Shown here one piece after another: positions 23,008 to 35,547 of a DNA stretch of 64,000 nt. Both the position numbers and the translations under genes were made by a program. The number at the start of each line of letters is the position of its first letter. Positions within the stretch are counted from its first letter, which is position 1. The DNA comes from Pegoplata infirma. Taxonomy: Eukaryota; Arthropoda; Insecta; Diptera; Anthomyiidae. The notes under the pieces are model-generated. The model was given only the letters and a program-made list of their open reading frames with translations. It searched no databases and was not told the DNA's origin. The stretch covers positions 12,329,716 to 12,393,715 of the forward strand of contig OY992537.1 of assembly GCA_963921195.1 (NCBI GenBank). Reading direction: 5' to 3'.

Positions 23008-24895
23008 CACTCAAAAAAAATACGTTAGTAGATTTACTAATTTTTTTTTCTATTGCTAGTTAGCTAACTTTTAGCAAATTTTTAGTTGAGATTAGCATGT
23101 TAGCAAAAAATTCTTGTAAACTTCATTTGGCACATTAGCAATTTTAAACAAACTTTGAACTAATTTCTTTTGCTGAATTTGAAATTCAGTTGACAACATT
23201 TTTACAAGATTTTTTGCTAATATTAGCAAAAAGAAATGGTATTTTTTTTTTATTTTCAGAAAACTTTAAATGGCGCTATCTCGGAAACTAAGCAAGCTGG
23301 AGCCAAATCGAGGCCATTTTTGGTTCTCGGGCTCTCCATAGTATCGCCGGTTTTCTTCACATGTGTGGACCCTAATGGGTCCTAACTTTGGATCCAAAAA
23401 AGTTAGCATTCCCGAAAATTTTAAAATGCTCATATCTCGGTAAATATTGCCGTCACAACAAAAAGCTTTGTAGCTCTCAACACGTAGAACAAGACCGCAA
23501 AATAACCAAAAGCTCTCCGAGTAATATTTTTGAAGTTATCGAGTTTTTTAATTCTCAAGACCCCAGTGGTCCCCTAAAATCACGTATCTCAAAAACTAAG
23601 CAAGGTAGAGCGAAACGGACACAAATGTTGGATAAAAAACTATGACGATTTTTAAGGAACCCAACTTGGTCTAGGCCCATCGGGGTCTGGACCTATTGGG
23701 TCCGAACCCAATGGGGTCCTCAAATGTGTATGAACTAAGTTCAAAAAAAAAAATCAGTTAACTAATTATTGGCAAAACATTTTTGCTAACTTTAGCAAAA
23801 AAATTTTGGGTTCAAAATCAGCAAATTTTCTTGTAGGTTTACAAGCTTTTTTTGCTACACTCAAAGAATTATGTAGGTAAATTCCAGTGAATATTCACTT
23901 AAAACAAATGAAATTTTATTTAAAAACCATTCCACTGTTTTTTCGTTTAAAATAAAAACACATTACAGTCAATTTTAAATGTTAATTTAATGACTAACCA
24001 AAACATTAAAAAACTAGTGAATATTCAGTTATTTTGTATTGAAAAACAGTAAAACTATAGAAGAAATTTTTTACTGCTGAAATTAAATGTAACAGAAAAT
24101 TCGTTTTTAATCAAGGACCGGAAAACTTTTTATTTTTGGTTTTTATCAAATATATTTATCGTAGAAGTTGAATAAAATTTAAATTTCAAAGAAAAAAAAA
24201 ATTAAAATAAATATCTATTTCAAAATATTTTTCGTTATGAAAATAAAAACCAAAACCAAAAAAAAAAACTTTTTAAAAGAAAAGAAAAATATAAAAGGAT
24301 CGAAAAATAAAAAGTTTTTTATTGTTTTCAATATTCAAATTTGTTTTGGTAATTTTTGTATTTAAATATTTGGCATTTGAAAAATAAATACAAAATACAT
24401 ACAAACATATACAAAATTTGTTACAAAAATAACAACAACATTTGTTCCAACTTTTAATTTTACAAAAAAACTTTTTATTTTTGTTTTTTTTTTTTTTTGG
24501 TTTTGTTTTTGATAAATATCATTTTAAATATCTTTGGAAAAAGTTTCTTTTGTTATTTTTTGTTTTAATTTTTTTTGAAAGAAAAATATATTTTCATCTT
24601 TCGATGAAAATAAAAAAATTATTATAGAAAAATATTTTATTTTGAACACAATAAAATTTTTTAATTTTGATAAAAACTTAAAATTTTGTGTTTTCGGTTT
24701 TTAAAATCCGGTGCCTGTTTTTAATACAGTAAATTATTTTTTTTAAACTACAGAAACAGTAAAAAAATTAAATCCTTCATAAAATAAGTGATTTTTCTTT
24801 TAAAATGACTTTACTGATTACTTTTTAAAATAACCTACAAACAGTTAATGACATAATTTTCTTAGTGTAACATTACAGTTTTTTTTTTTTGAGTG
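23008..24895. mobile_element. TA-type element family J, copy 1, split by family K
   Basis: Starts CACTCAAAAAAAATACGTTA and ends AACATTACAGTTTTTTTTTT then GAGTG. The interior has repeated TTAGCAAA words and GGATCCAAAAAAGTTAGCAT. It is interrupted at 23858-24867; the break point matches the intact copy at 30210-31094 (TTTTGCTAACATTACAG). Confidence 0.8.
23858..24867. mobile_element. TA-type element family K, nested in J
   Basis: 1010 bp, CACTCAAAGAATTATGTAGG to ATAATTTTCTTAGTG. TA duplicated at 23856-23857 and 24868-24869; the intact J site contains a single TA. The interior is very AT-rich with TTTTTATTTTTG runs. Confidence 0.8.
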
Positions 24896-24899
24896 CATC

Positions 24900-26180
24900 A
24901 TATAAATCCATAGGTTTTGTGTATTTTATTATTTACTTTCATATGGTCAGTTAAATATTGAAAAAATATATAAAACCGCAACTAAAACTACTGTAGTCTA
25001 CGCACAAAATGGCAAACATATTTTGTGGTAAAAATTGGCCATTGACATAATTTTATGCACTTTATAAAAAAAAAACTTTTCAAAAATGGTTTTTGTTATA
25101 CTTAAAATTTAAATATTTTAAATTGATTTTAAACAAGTAATAACTTTAAATAGACATAATATTTTTCTCTGTGTTGATCAAAATCGTTATTTTTATCTGA
25201 ACCCAAAAACTCAACATTCAGAAAATCATTGCAGTTACTACATGACAGTCGTTTGTGTAGTAAAAAGTATTTATTGTTTTCCACTACAATTTCCGTTGTT
25301 TTTGTATGAAAAATTTCAAATAACTTCTTTTTGTGGTTGATTTAAAAAATAAATACAAACAATATACTACATTGTAGTAGCAGTTGTTTTATGTAGTTGT
25401 TTTTTATCTTAAAAAAAATTGTATTTTGCTAGAATTGATTAGAAAAACGGATGTGTTAAACGAGCTGGACGTGTGGGATGCAGCAGGAATTATTACCAAA
25501 TATATGTTAACTAAACTAATTTTCTTACAATTTAAAAAATGTAATATAAGGCGTGTTTTTTTTGAGTTTTTTATATGTAACTATAACTACTTGTAAAAAA
25601 AACGGTATCACTACTTAACTTTACTATTTTTGGCAACACTTTTTTTCTTTGAAATATACTTGGTATCACTTTATGTTTATTATTTTTTATTAAACTTATT
25701 TTTATTTAATTTATAAAATTGATAACATAATTGAAACACTTATTTTTTTGTTGAAAATTTAAATTAATCAAACTTATTTTTGGATTTGTTTTTATTTTTT
25801 ATTTGACTTTTCAAAATAAAAAAACCGTGTTGGTAAGTGATATAAACGAAAATTTCAAGATTTGGCACCACTTTTATAAATACTTAACTTTTAAGAATAT
25901 AAAAATATCCCTACTTATGAAGTGTATATCTACTTAAATTTGTATGGGAATTTTATAACAAATTCGAAAAAAACACACCTATAAATATTTTTTTGTTTTT
26001 TTAAACAATTTTACCTTTTTTAAGGTTTTAAGTTTTTTTTTGTTAATAAAATAATTCATACGATTTGAGTTACAGTAAAAACAACTGTAATTTGAAATTG
26101 TTTTTACCGTTTTTTGTAGTTGTTAATCAATAGTTTAAAACAACAACATTATTTGTTGATTTTACCGTAATAGTGCATTC
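24900..26180. other. AT-rich stretch without a clear gene
   Basis: Contains repeated GTAGTAGCAGTTGTTTTATG-like words near 25370 and AACAACTGTAATTTGAAATTG near 26090. A small open stretch at about 25430-25520 (RKTDVLNELDVWDAAGIIT) looks faintly coding, but no splice context or family supports it. Confidence 0.4.
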
Positions 26181-26182
26181 TA

Positions 26183-27642
26183 CACAGAAATAAATTGAAA
26201 CGAATTTCAATCAACAAAAACGCGGATTCAGTCAATTTTTTTATTGAAATTCCTCCAATCAAGAAAATTGTTATACCAATCATCAAATTGTAGGTGATTA
26301 ATTGAATATTTTTTCAATCAAACATTTTTAAGATTTTGATCACAAATTAAAACAATTTTTTATTTATAGTCAATCAAAATAATGATTGATTTAACGAATG
26401 AAATGTAAGCCTATGACAAAATTATGATATAAATCATCTTTTTTGCTTTCCAAAATGTTGCCAACAATATAAAACGTAAGACCCGATTATTTTGAATTTT
26501 TTTGAATTAATGTATTCAAATAAATTAAAGCGAAAAAAATCTGGTACATATGAGGCATTCCACACCAAATGTCCAGCGAAAAAAAACATGTGTACCGAAA
26601 ACTTCTGAATAGGTTGTATGGATAGCCCTATATGGAACTTAGAAAATTGCGTTTTTGGTTTTTCAATTTTTCATAAACTGGGCTTAGGAAAAATTGGAAA
26701 AATGGTCAAATTTGTGGCGAGTTGCCTTGATTAAATATGTATCACATTAAAACGGAATGCACCACAATCTCAAAAATTTACATTCTTATATTTATAGTTT
26801 TGTAACGGCTATCGATTAAATTTTTTTTTTTGGAAAATTTTCAGAACCCTTTCTGAAATTTTCCATTTTTTAAAAAAGTCAATTTATCAAAAAAGTTTAG
26901 ATGTTTGTCCATCCACACAAAAAAATTCGTGTTTCTGAAGTAATAAAAATTTCTGAGTAATAAATATTTGCATAAATATTTCTCATTCGCAACGTTAAAA
27001 CAAGAAAATACAAGCAAATTACAAAATTGTTATGAAATTTAAAATTCAAATGCGATTTTCTCCAAAAAAAACGAAGAACGTGTTTCTGAATTTTTTTGTG
27101 TGGATGGACAAACATCTAAACTTTTAAAAAAAAATTAAAAAAAAAAAAAAAGTGGCCAGATTTTTGATAAACTTTTTAAAAAATGGAAAATTTCAGAACG
27201 GGTTCTGAAAATTTTCCAAAAAAAAAAAATTTAATCGATAGCCCATATAAAACTATATAAGAATGTAAATTTTTGAGATTGTGGTGCATTCCGTTTTAAA
27301 GTGATAAATATTTAATCAAGGCAACTCGCCACAAATTTTACCATTTTTTCCAATATTTGACCACGCCTCCTAAGCCAAGTTTTTGAAAATTTGAAAAACC
27401 AAAAACGCAATTTTCTTAGTTCCTTATAGGGCTATCTAAACAACCTATTCAGAAATTTACGGGACACAATTTTTTCTGTAGTGGGACATTTGGTGTGGAA
27501 TGCCTCATATGTAAGTTGAAAATTTGTAATTCGACAGTTAAAGAAAATTACAAAAATTTTAATCAAAACATTGATTGACTCATTTAAATTTTGTTGATCA
27601 ATAGATTCAATTGAAAATTTTTAGCCAATAATTTCTTGTGTG
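26183..27642. mobile_element. TA-MITE family A, copy 2, split by a foldback element
   Basis: CACAGAAATAAATTGAAACG to AATTTCTTGTGTG with TA on both sides (26181-26182, 27643-27644). Interior as in copy 1. The copy is split at 26547-27511. Confidence 0.85.
26547..27511. mobile_element. Foldback element family B, copy 1
   Basis: 965 bp, perfect ends CATATGAGGCATTCCACACC and its complement. TA duplicated; family A copy 1 shows the uninterrupted GGTATGTTG site. The arms are inverted copies nearly to the middle. An inner inverted pair (CCATCCACACAAAAAAATTC at 26910, complement at 27089) suggests a second, older element forms the core. Confidence 0.85.
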
Positions 27643-27644
27643 TA

Positions 27645-28145
27645 CCAGCATATTTTTTAGGTTTTGCACCTTGAAACTTCTTTTATATAGAGCTAGGTCA
27701 AATTGAATCGATTCTTATATTTTTTTGAGATTGTTTGATACCAAACAAAAAGACCACAAAAATAAAATCCTGATACTATAACTGATATTTTCGTTTTAAT
27801 TTCAAATTAATACCAATTAAATTTTGTAAAGTTTGTCTTTTTTCGAATAGATTTATTTAATTGTTGTTGGTAAGTTTGGACGTGGTCACTTACTTGCATT
27901 GTTTTTTCCTCGTATTCTTCAGGTTTTAAATCATGTAAGTACGAATATGAATTTCTTTTTTTCTTTTAATTGCTTATTAAGTGTAACAAAACATTTTTAC
28001 AATAATCTAGTATTTCACCCATACCGACTGTTAGACTAAACGTCCAACAAAAACACCGACCAATTACTTTGCTGACAAATATAATATATTTACTACAACT
28101 TACACTTAATATTAAGGGGACAACTTTTTTTTTTAAATTTCTTAA
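27645..28145. other. Mostly unannotated; contains the candidate Zir exon
   Basis: Apart from the candidate exon at 27894-27972 I see no structure. The stretch is less repetitive than its neighbours, which fits single-copy host DNA. Confidence 0.4.
27894..27972 (-). CDS. Possible upstream Zir exon
   Basis: On the minus strand a short open stretch reads SYSYLHDLKPEEYEEKTMQ and runs into a strong donor, CAA|GTAAGTG, in phase 0. That is the phase needed to join Asn-Lys-Pro at 8993. The acidic, non-repetitive composition stands out from the surrounding repeats. The 5' boundary is unclear: the in-frame stop near 27968 forces either an acceptor at about 27955-27963 with a poor pyrimidine tract, or use of the last ATG (27899) as the start. 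If correct, the intron to the next exon is 18.9 kb. The exon may equally be 5' UTR. Confidence 0.42.
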
Positions 28146-28578
28146 AGTGAATGAATAAACAAACTAAAGTATTAAATCGGTCTATTTGTGCTCACGAAAT
28201 TAAAATATTGCTCACGCACGAATTATTTTATTTCTGCTCATGTTCACGCACGCTCACATGAGTAACTAAATTTTTTGTCATCCTCACGAAGACTCACGAA
28301 ACTAAAATAAACTAATTTTTATTTCAATATTTTCAAGTTCTTGCACAAAATGTATTTAATTTCCTACAGACAATTATAAAATATTATTTAAATCACAATT
28401 TAAATAACAGCACAAAACAATCAGGCAAACTCACGAAAGCAAAAATTACACACGCTCGCAACTATTTTTTCTAATCACGCGCACTCACGCTCACGTGAGT
28501 AAAAATAAATTTTACTCGCGATCACGCGTGAATCACGTGATCACGAAAAATTCTTGTCACGAGCGCATCTCTACTACT
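28146..28578. mobile_element. CTCACG-rich hAT-like remnant
   Basis: Dense CTCACG, CACGAA and TCACGTGA words and a right end GAGCGCATCTCTA. Inverted, this reads TAGAGATGCGCTC, a hAT-style terminus. The matching left end is not found, so the copy is probably truncated. Confidence 0.55.
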
Positions 28579-28600
28579 GTAATGTCTAACTCTACTTGTA

Positions 28601-29068
28601 CAGAGAAAATAAAATCGTCAAATTTAAATCAACAAACATCAACCAAACATGATATCAACCAAACATTTAGTGAAAACGGCCGCCTGTTAGTCCATAATAC
28701 AAAATTTCGATTTTGTTTTTAACGAAATTATTTTATAATGCCAACAAATAGTTTTTGTGTTTGTTGAATTTCATTGTTAAAAAAAAATAAGATTTTTTAC
28801 GTTTGTCAGATCTACTAATTGTGTTTGTGTTTGTTGAATTTCTTTGTTGAAAAAAAAATTAAGATTTTGTACGTTTGCCAATACAAATAACAATTTTAGA
28901 GAACTATTACAAACTCGTTTGTCAATTTTTTTTTAATTTTTTTTTCAACAATCAATATTTACAAACGTTAGTTGATATCACAAATTTCCATATAGGAGCA
29001 CTTTCAGTGAAAAAATTAATTGTATTCACAAATATGGGGGTCAATATACCAATTCGTTGTTTTCTGTG
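28601..29068. mobile_element. TA-MITE family M, copy 2
   Basis: 468 bp between TA dinucleotides (28599-28600, 29069-29070). Starts CAGAGAAAATAAAATCGTC, ends TTGTTTTCTGTG. It lacks the internal duplication of copy 1. Confidence 0.8.
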
Positions 29069-29439
29069 TAATATCTAACTTTATCGTTCTTAAGTCAACC
29101 TAGCGATGTCCTTCTGTCTGTGAAAATTCTCTTTTCGGGCTTTATAGATCGAGGAACCCGAATTTAATGTCGATTTAAATAAAAGGTCTAATGTATACCC
29201 TCCACAATGAAAAATGAGAATTGGAGAAAACATTATTTAAAAAAAAAAATTATTAAAAAATGTTGTTAAAAAAATTGGTAGAAGAAAATAATTTTGAGAA
29301 AAAAATTTCAGCGGAAAAAATTTTTGGGGGTAAAATGTTATGCGAAAAAAATTTGGGGTAAAAAATATGTTCGTACTTGTTTAAATACCTTTTGTTATCA
29401 AATTCCGTTACACATGTCAAAAACATATTGTTTTTTTTT

Positions 29440-29780
29440 AGGTTATGTGGAATGCACCAAAATTTTCAAATTGTCCTTACATTTTTGTTCATAACTTTTG
29501 AACCGTTATTCCGATATCGCTCAAATACAATACCAAACTTCTCGAAGCATAAGTAAATATGTTAAGTAAATATGTTAAGTAAATATGTTAAGTAAATATG
29601 TTAAGTAAACGTCATATCTGCGTAATGTTTTGGCCGCTATTTCAACAGACAGAAATATGAGCAGACAGACGGACATCGCTAGAATGTCTTAGAATCGATC
29701 ACTGATCAAAAATGTATATACATACTTTATTAAGTCCCAGACTGATATTTCGATAAGGTACAAACGAAATGATAAAATTA
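29440..29780 (+). repeat. Family AA plus family D fragments
   Basis: TTCATAACTTTTGAACCGTT and AACTTCTCGAAGCAT, followed by GACGGACATCGCTAGAATGT and AGACTGATATTTCGATAAGG. The same order (AA beside D words) occurs at 6950-7210, so both may belong to one larger family. Confidence 0.6.
29551..29609 (+). repeat. 13-bp tandem repeat AAGTAAATATGTT
   Basis: About 4.5 perfect copies of a 13-bp unit, within the AA fragment. The other AA copies carry one unit or none, so this is a local expansion. Confidence 0.9.
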
Positions 29781-30207
29781 TATATCGTTCGCTGGCCTTC
29801 AAGAAGGCCTATATTGCAAATATACACGCCCAAGAAGCCTTTTTTAGATTTTTTAAAACTCCACATGAAAATTATTCTATAAGAATATCGTGGTGTAATT
29901 AGTAAAGAAAAATGACCTCGAGCTAAATAAACTGACTCAAAATATAAATTCCAGAAAATTCTGAACAAAAATAAAAATTCCAAAACATAAGAAATTATCA
30001 GGAAAATTAAAAAATTAAGACATAATTAGAAAAATTCAGACAATATCGGTTAATTCAAAAAATTTTTAAGAATATTTAGAAAAAGCTAGAAAATTCAGCA
30101 AATTAGTAAAAATCAATTAATTGACAGAAAAATTATAAATTTCCAAAAAATTCTAATTAATTTTTATTAAAAAATAAAAATTGTTTTATTCGGCTTTTAA
30201 AATGTAT
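29781..30207. other. AT-rich stretch, nothing recognised
   Basis: Loose AAAATTCAGAAAAATT words only. Confidence 0.5.
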
Positions 30208-30209
30208 TA

Positions 30210-31094
30210 CACTCAAAATAATACATTAGTAGATTTACTAATTTTTTTTTTGCTAATGCTGGTTAGCTAACTTTTAGCAAATTTTTAGTTGAGATTAGCA
30301 TGTTAGCAAAAATATCTTGTAAACTTCATTTAGCGCATTAGCAATTTTAAACAAAATTTGAACTAATTTTTTTTGCTAGATTTAAAATTGAGTTGACCAA
30401 ATTTTTACAAGCTTTTTTGCTAATATTAGCAAAATAAATGGTAAATTTTTTTTTATTTTCAGAAAACTTTAAATGGCGCTATTTCGGAAACTAAGCCAGA
30501 TAGAGCAAAATGGAGGCCATTTTTGGTTCTCGGGCTTTCCATAGTATCGCCGGTCCTCTTCACATGTGTGGACCCTAATGGGTCATAACTTTGGATCCAA
30601 AAAAGTTAGCATTCCCGAAAATTTTAAAATGCTCATATCTCGGTAAATATTGCCGACACAACAAAAAGTCCAAAAGCATTTTTTTCAACACGTAGAACAA
30701 GACCTTAATATAGTCAAAAGCTCTCCGAGTAATATTTTTGAAGTTATCGAGTTTTTTAATTCTCAAGACCCCAGTGGTCCCCTATAATCACGTATTTCAA
30801 AAACTAAGCAAGGTAGAGCGAAACGGACACAAATTTTGGATCAAAAACTATGACGATTTTTAAGGAACCCAACTAGGTCTAAGCCCATTGGGGTCTGGAC
30901 CTATCGGGTCTGAACACAATGGGGTCCTCAGATGTGTATGAACTAAGTTAAAAAAAAAAAATTTTTTAGTTAACTAATTATTGGCAAAACATTTTTGCTA
31001 ACTTTATCAAAAAAATTGAGGGTTCAAAATCAGCAAATTTTCTTGTAGGTTTACAATCTTTTTTTGCTAACATTACAGTTTTTTTTTTTGAGTG
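30210..31094. mobile_element. TA-type element family J, copy 2, intact
   Basis: 885 bp, CACTCAAAATAATACATTAG to TTTTTTTTTGAGTG, with TA on both sides (30208-30209, 31095-31096). It serves as the intact reference for the split copy at 23008. Another fragment lies at 41565-41790 and a diverged inverted piece at 60525-60815. Confidence 0.85.
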
Positions 31095-31377
31095 TATTTT
31101 GAGTAGATTTATTCTGGCTCGAGGTAATTTTTCTTTTCTTATATTTTGTTAAATAGTCTTGACGAGATCAAAAAAATCGTGTCGGCTAAGCCGTGCAAAA
31201 AATGCCCAACATAAATAAATTTGAAACAGAAAAATTTACTTAAAAGTTATTCTATGAGACTATTATGGTGTAGTTAGTAACGAAAAATCATCTCGAGCCA
31301 GAATAAATGTACTCAGAATTACCAGAAAAATTAAAAAATTATTACAAAATCAGAAAAATTCAAACAAAATCGGCAAC

Positions 31378-31868
31378 TAGGGATGAGATTTTCATGCACT
31401 AAAAAATCTAAAATATGGGCTTAAAATAAGCGATAAAAAGTCCAAAATATGCACTAAAAATCCTAAAAATATGCACTAAAAATAAAATACGTGCAATAAA
31501 AATCTTGTTTTAATACGAAAAACTTCTTTGAAAGCAAAAAAAAAAAATTGCACTAAACTTGATTTCATGTGATTCGGAAATTTTCATGTGAATTGAAAAA
31601 TTGTGTAAGACAGAACAGAGGCCTAAAAAAATAAATTTCAATTTGTGTTTTTGCTAATTTATTTCAAAATATGCAAAAATATGTACTTAAAAGTTGAAAA
31701 TATGCACAAAATATGCATTTTAAACCCAAATATGCATTTTCACCAAAATATGCAAAAACAAATTTATGCCATTTTTACGCAAATTTCTTGATTCGGAAAG
31801 ATAATTGGTCAATATCGATTTTAGACTATTGACAAAAAATATGCATTTGAATGGAAATCACATCCCTA
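31378..31868. mobile_element. hAT-like MITE, ATATGCACTAAAAA family
   Basis: About 491 bp with ends TAGGGATGAGATTTTCATGC and AAATCACATCCCTA, a hAT-style terminus. The interior repeats AAAATATGCACTAAAAAT. The 8 bp on each side do not match, so the duplication has decayed. A fragment of the same family lies at 48935-49010. Confidence 0.65.
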
Positions 31869-32336
31869 CTCATAACGTTTACGAGTCATGGAAAATTCGA
31901 AATTTTAAAAGTTGCCACCCTACCAAAAAAAAGTACTACAAGTAGACGTATTATGCTGCGAAAGTTGTTTTGTTAACAAGAAGGAAAAATAAAAAAAAAA
32001 TGAAGAATTTTAATTATGATGATTTGTATGTTTTGTTTAGTGTGGTTTAGTTTGTTGGTAATGTTGTAGAAAAACTTGCAATTCTTTAAATTTATTTATG
32101 TATTACAATTATTAAGTAGTAGTATTTCATTTAACATTTAACTTTTTTTTGTTGTTAAGTTTAAAAAGGTATTTAAAAAGAAAAAGAAGACTAGCCGCTA
32201 TTTAAAAAAAAAAAATTGAAATATGAGTACAGATAAAAATATCAGGTGTATTGTGAGTTGAGTTGAAAAGGCTAGTGGTTAAGTAGGTTTATTTTGAAAG
32301 TGAAGCGAATCTGAAATTTAAAATCTAATATAGCTA
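31869..32336. other. Unannotated stretch
   Basis: No arrays, termini or plausible exons recognised. Confidence 0.4.
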
Positions 32337-32812
32337 CACTCGAAATAAAAACTCTGTCTAATCAGCAGAAAAATCTGTTGAAAATATACCCATTTTGAGC
32401 CATATGAGAAATCTGCTGATTTTAGCAGACGCGGTTTGCTAAATTTTTGTAGTGATAACCTAGGTCGAATCAGCAGATACATTTGTGAAGACAGCAGAAA
32501 AATCTGTTGATTTCAGCGGAAAAATTTGCTCACGTACTTAGTGACGCATTTAAGCGGGAGCTATTTATATTCGTAAAAATAATTTTAAAAAATATAACTT
32601 AATATATCTGTTAATTTAGCAAAATAATCTGCTAAAAATTTGCAAACAAACATAATCAGTAAAAGTTCTGCCAAATGCCTAGTGTTTTCAAAAATTACAT
32701 GGCAGAAATTAAAATTAAAATGTTCATTTCAGCAGAAAAATCTGCTAAAAATTTGTTATTTTAAATTGAAAGTTATTTTAGAGATTTTTTGACAGAGTTT
32801 TTTTTTTGAGTG
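32337..32812. mobile_element. TA-type element, TCTGCTGA subrepeats
   Basis: 476 bp from CACTCGAAATAAAAACTCTG to TTTTTTTTTGAGTG, TA on both sides. The interior alternates TCAGCAGAAAAATCTGCTG words, each locally palindromic. Confidence 0.8.
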
Positions 32813-33174
32813 TACAGTTTGTAAAACTAACCACAGTACTACTGAATACGAAATGTCATACAAGCATATGAAATTTGTATTTCTTCAAGTAGCAGAATTT
32901 AAATTAAAAGGTGTTTGAAAGCTAGACGAAAGTATGAATAATTATAAAAGGTTTAACAACTAAAGAGTCGAAAGGTTTAACAAGTTTTTGTTGACATGTA
33001 CAAAAAAACCCTCTTGACAGTAACATATACGATTTTTTTTCAAATATTGTAAAGATATCTTTTTTAATCAAATTCCTATAGAAAAATTGTCAGATTCAGA
33101 GACATTTTTCTATAAAAACAAATACTCAGATTCTGAGGTAAAAAAGTCTCAGATTCTAAAACATTTGTTTTATA

Positions 33175-33976
33175 CACTCAAAATAATAACTCTGTTAAAT
33201 TACAGAAAAACTCTGCTAATTTAACAGAGTACACCATACTTTTCCAGCTAACAACATTTCTTGGTAATTTTACTAAAAAACTCTGTAAAATGATTTTGAC
33301 AGAAAAAAACTGTTAATTTACAGAGTTTATAGTAAAATATTGGTTAAATATGAAAGCTTTTTGACAGAGAAAACTCTGTAATTTTACTGTAAAACTGTGT
33401 AAAATGATTTGGACAAAAAAACTGTTAATTTACAGAGTTTCTAGTAAAATATTGTTTAAATAAACCACCATTTAGCAAAGAAAACTATGTAAATTTACAT
33501 ATATTTGTAAAATGCATTTGATGCAAAAAAATTTACAGAAAAAACTCTGTAAATTTACAGAGTTTAGTTAAATGTATGTTATTTTGTAAAATTTTTATAC
33601 GATTTCTGAAAAAAAATTGTTGGTAACTTTTTTTGCTGCTTTTTCAACTTTATTTAAAAAAAAGATCTACAGATAAAATTTTGATGTTTGGTAACAAAAA
33701 CAAAAACTAATCAAAACAGAAAACATTTTTGGTTATAAAAAATACGAAGTATTTTGCTTACTTCTGTATTTTAGCAGAAAACTCTGTTAATTATCTGTAA
33801 AATTAAGATTACAAAGTAAAAAGTAATATAACAGAGGAAACTTTGTTTTTTTATCACATTAAAATACAAAGTATTTTCTTTAAATCTGTATTTTTACAGA
33901 AAACTCTGTCAAATATCTGTTGAATTGAGATTACAGTCATTTTACAGAGTATTTTACAGAGTTATTATTTTGAGTG
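33175..33976. mobile_element. TA-type element, ACAGAGTT subrepeats
   Basis: 802 bp with perfect 21-bp inverted ends beginning CACTCAAAATAATAACTC. TA on both sides (33173-33174, 33977-33978). The interior is built of CTCTGTAAATTTACAGAGTT palindromes repeated many times. Inserted in the minisatellite. Confidence 0.85.
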
Positions 33977-34223
33977 TAGAAAAATATACATTTTTCCCAA
34001 AGAAAAAGTCTCCGATTATGATTTTAAGATTCTTTTTCAGGTAGAAAAAGTCTGTTCCATTTGAGATTTTAATTGACTCTCGAAAAGCGCTGATGATGAA
34101 AGGGTGCCAACTACTGAAAGCTGTCGACATATCCGCTAACCTGTGTTCTCGCTTAATTTATTATTTGTCGCAACAAAAATTATTATTTCTTAGAAATAAT
34201 TAATATAAACTCATACCTAAATA

Positions 34224-34819
34224 ACAAGGGAAGTCTCCCTGGTGTCACCCTCCGATCTTCATGAAATTTGGATATGTTGTTAAGAACGAAAATTGATTGG
34301 ACACGTATTTTTTTTAGCGGCCCAAATTCATTTTTAGGGGGGGTCGATTTGTATGGGTGGAAATTGACCTTTTTCAGTTTTTTACAATTTACGCCTATTT
34401 AAACAAAATTAATAAAGGTGGTTTCAGATTAAAGGTATTAAAAATACCTATCTCGTGGTGCTAACAACGGGCCTAAGAAGTTAATATTTTTCGACTTATT
34501 AACAAAAATGTCTTAAAATTTTGGTATTTTACTCAATATGACGAAAAGTTGTGCATGTTTGGACACGATCTTAGCACACGTAGATAGGTTTTCCAAAGAC
34601 CTTTCACTTGTTATGTAACATGACTACGTTTCTTTGCATAATATAGGAGATAAACGAAAAAAACTGAAAAATGGCCTTGTCCTCCCCCCTCCTTTTTACT
34701 ACCTAAATATGAATTTGGGCCGCTAAAAAAAAAATACGTGTCCCTTTATTTTTTCTGCTCTACAAAATAAAACCAATTCCATAAAGATCCGCGGGTGACA
34801 CTAGGGAGACTTCCCTTGT
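34224..34819. mobile_element. MITE with ACAAGGGAAGTCTCCCT termini
   Basis: 596 bp. Ends ACAAGGGAAGTCTCCCTGGT and ACTAGGGAGACTTCCCTTGT are inverted copies. A degenerate relative starts at 45332 (CACAAGAGAAGTCTCTCTAG). No clear target duplication. Confidence 0.75.
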
Positions 34820-35547
34820 AAGTAAAAATTCAGTTATGATTCTTAAAATATATTGACCAACTTTTAATTCGTCACATATTTGCAATCAATTGAATTTCTC
34901 GAGTTTTTCAATTTTCGGTATACGCCAGCAGTGGCGTATACACAAGAGGCCCGGGTCCTCAACAAACTGAGTTCACAGTATTTTGTATAAAATAACATAT
35001 ACAATAAAAAAACTTTTAAAAAATCGAAATACATTTTAGAATCTGAAAATTTTTCTGCAGGAAAATGTTTCGAATCTTTTTCTGTAGAAAAAATGTCTCA
35101 GAATTTGAGACTTTTCCATAGAAAAAATGTCTCAGAATTTGAGACTTTTCCATAAAAAAAATGTCTCAAAATCTGAGACTGAGACATTTTTTCTACACAG
35201 AAAAAAATAAAAATGAATTTCAATTACGAAATTCGTTGATTCAATTAAAAAATTAATTGATTTCGGACGTATCACGAAAATGCGCATATTAATTACTCAT
35301 TTTGTTTGAAAATAGTTTTAAAACTTAATTAAATTGTTAATTGAATCAATTAAAGTTTTAATTGAAAATAAAATGGAAAACCAATTAAAATTGTAATTAA
35401 ATAAATTAAAAAAAAAAATGAATATAAAATTGAAAATCAATAATATAGATTTATTGATTCACATAAAATTTTTCATTGAAAAAGGACCAAAACTCAATTT
35501 AATTTTAAAAGTTGAACTTCAAAAAATGCCCTAAAATAAATAAACAT

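Noticed and set aside
23388..23645. 85-codon plus-strand frame
   Set aside because: It is entirely inside transposon family J, and the intact copy at 30210 does not keep it open.
25384..25596. Small plus-strand frame with RKTDVLNELDVWDAAGIIT
   Set aside because: Only about 25 residues look coding, with no splice context, no family match and AT-driven flanking residues.
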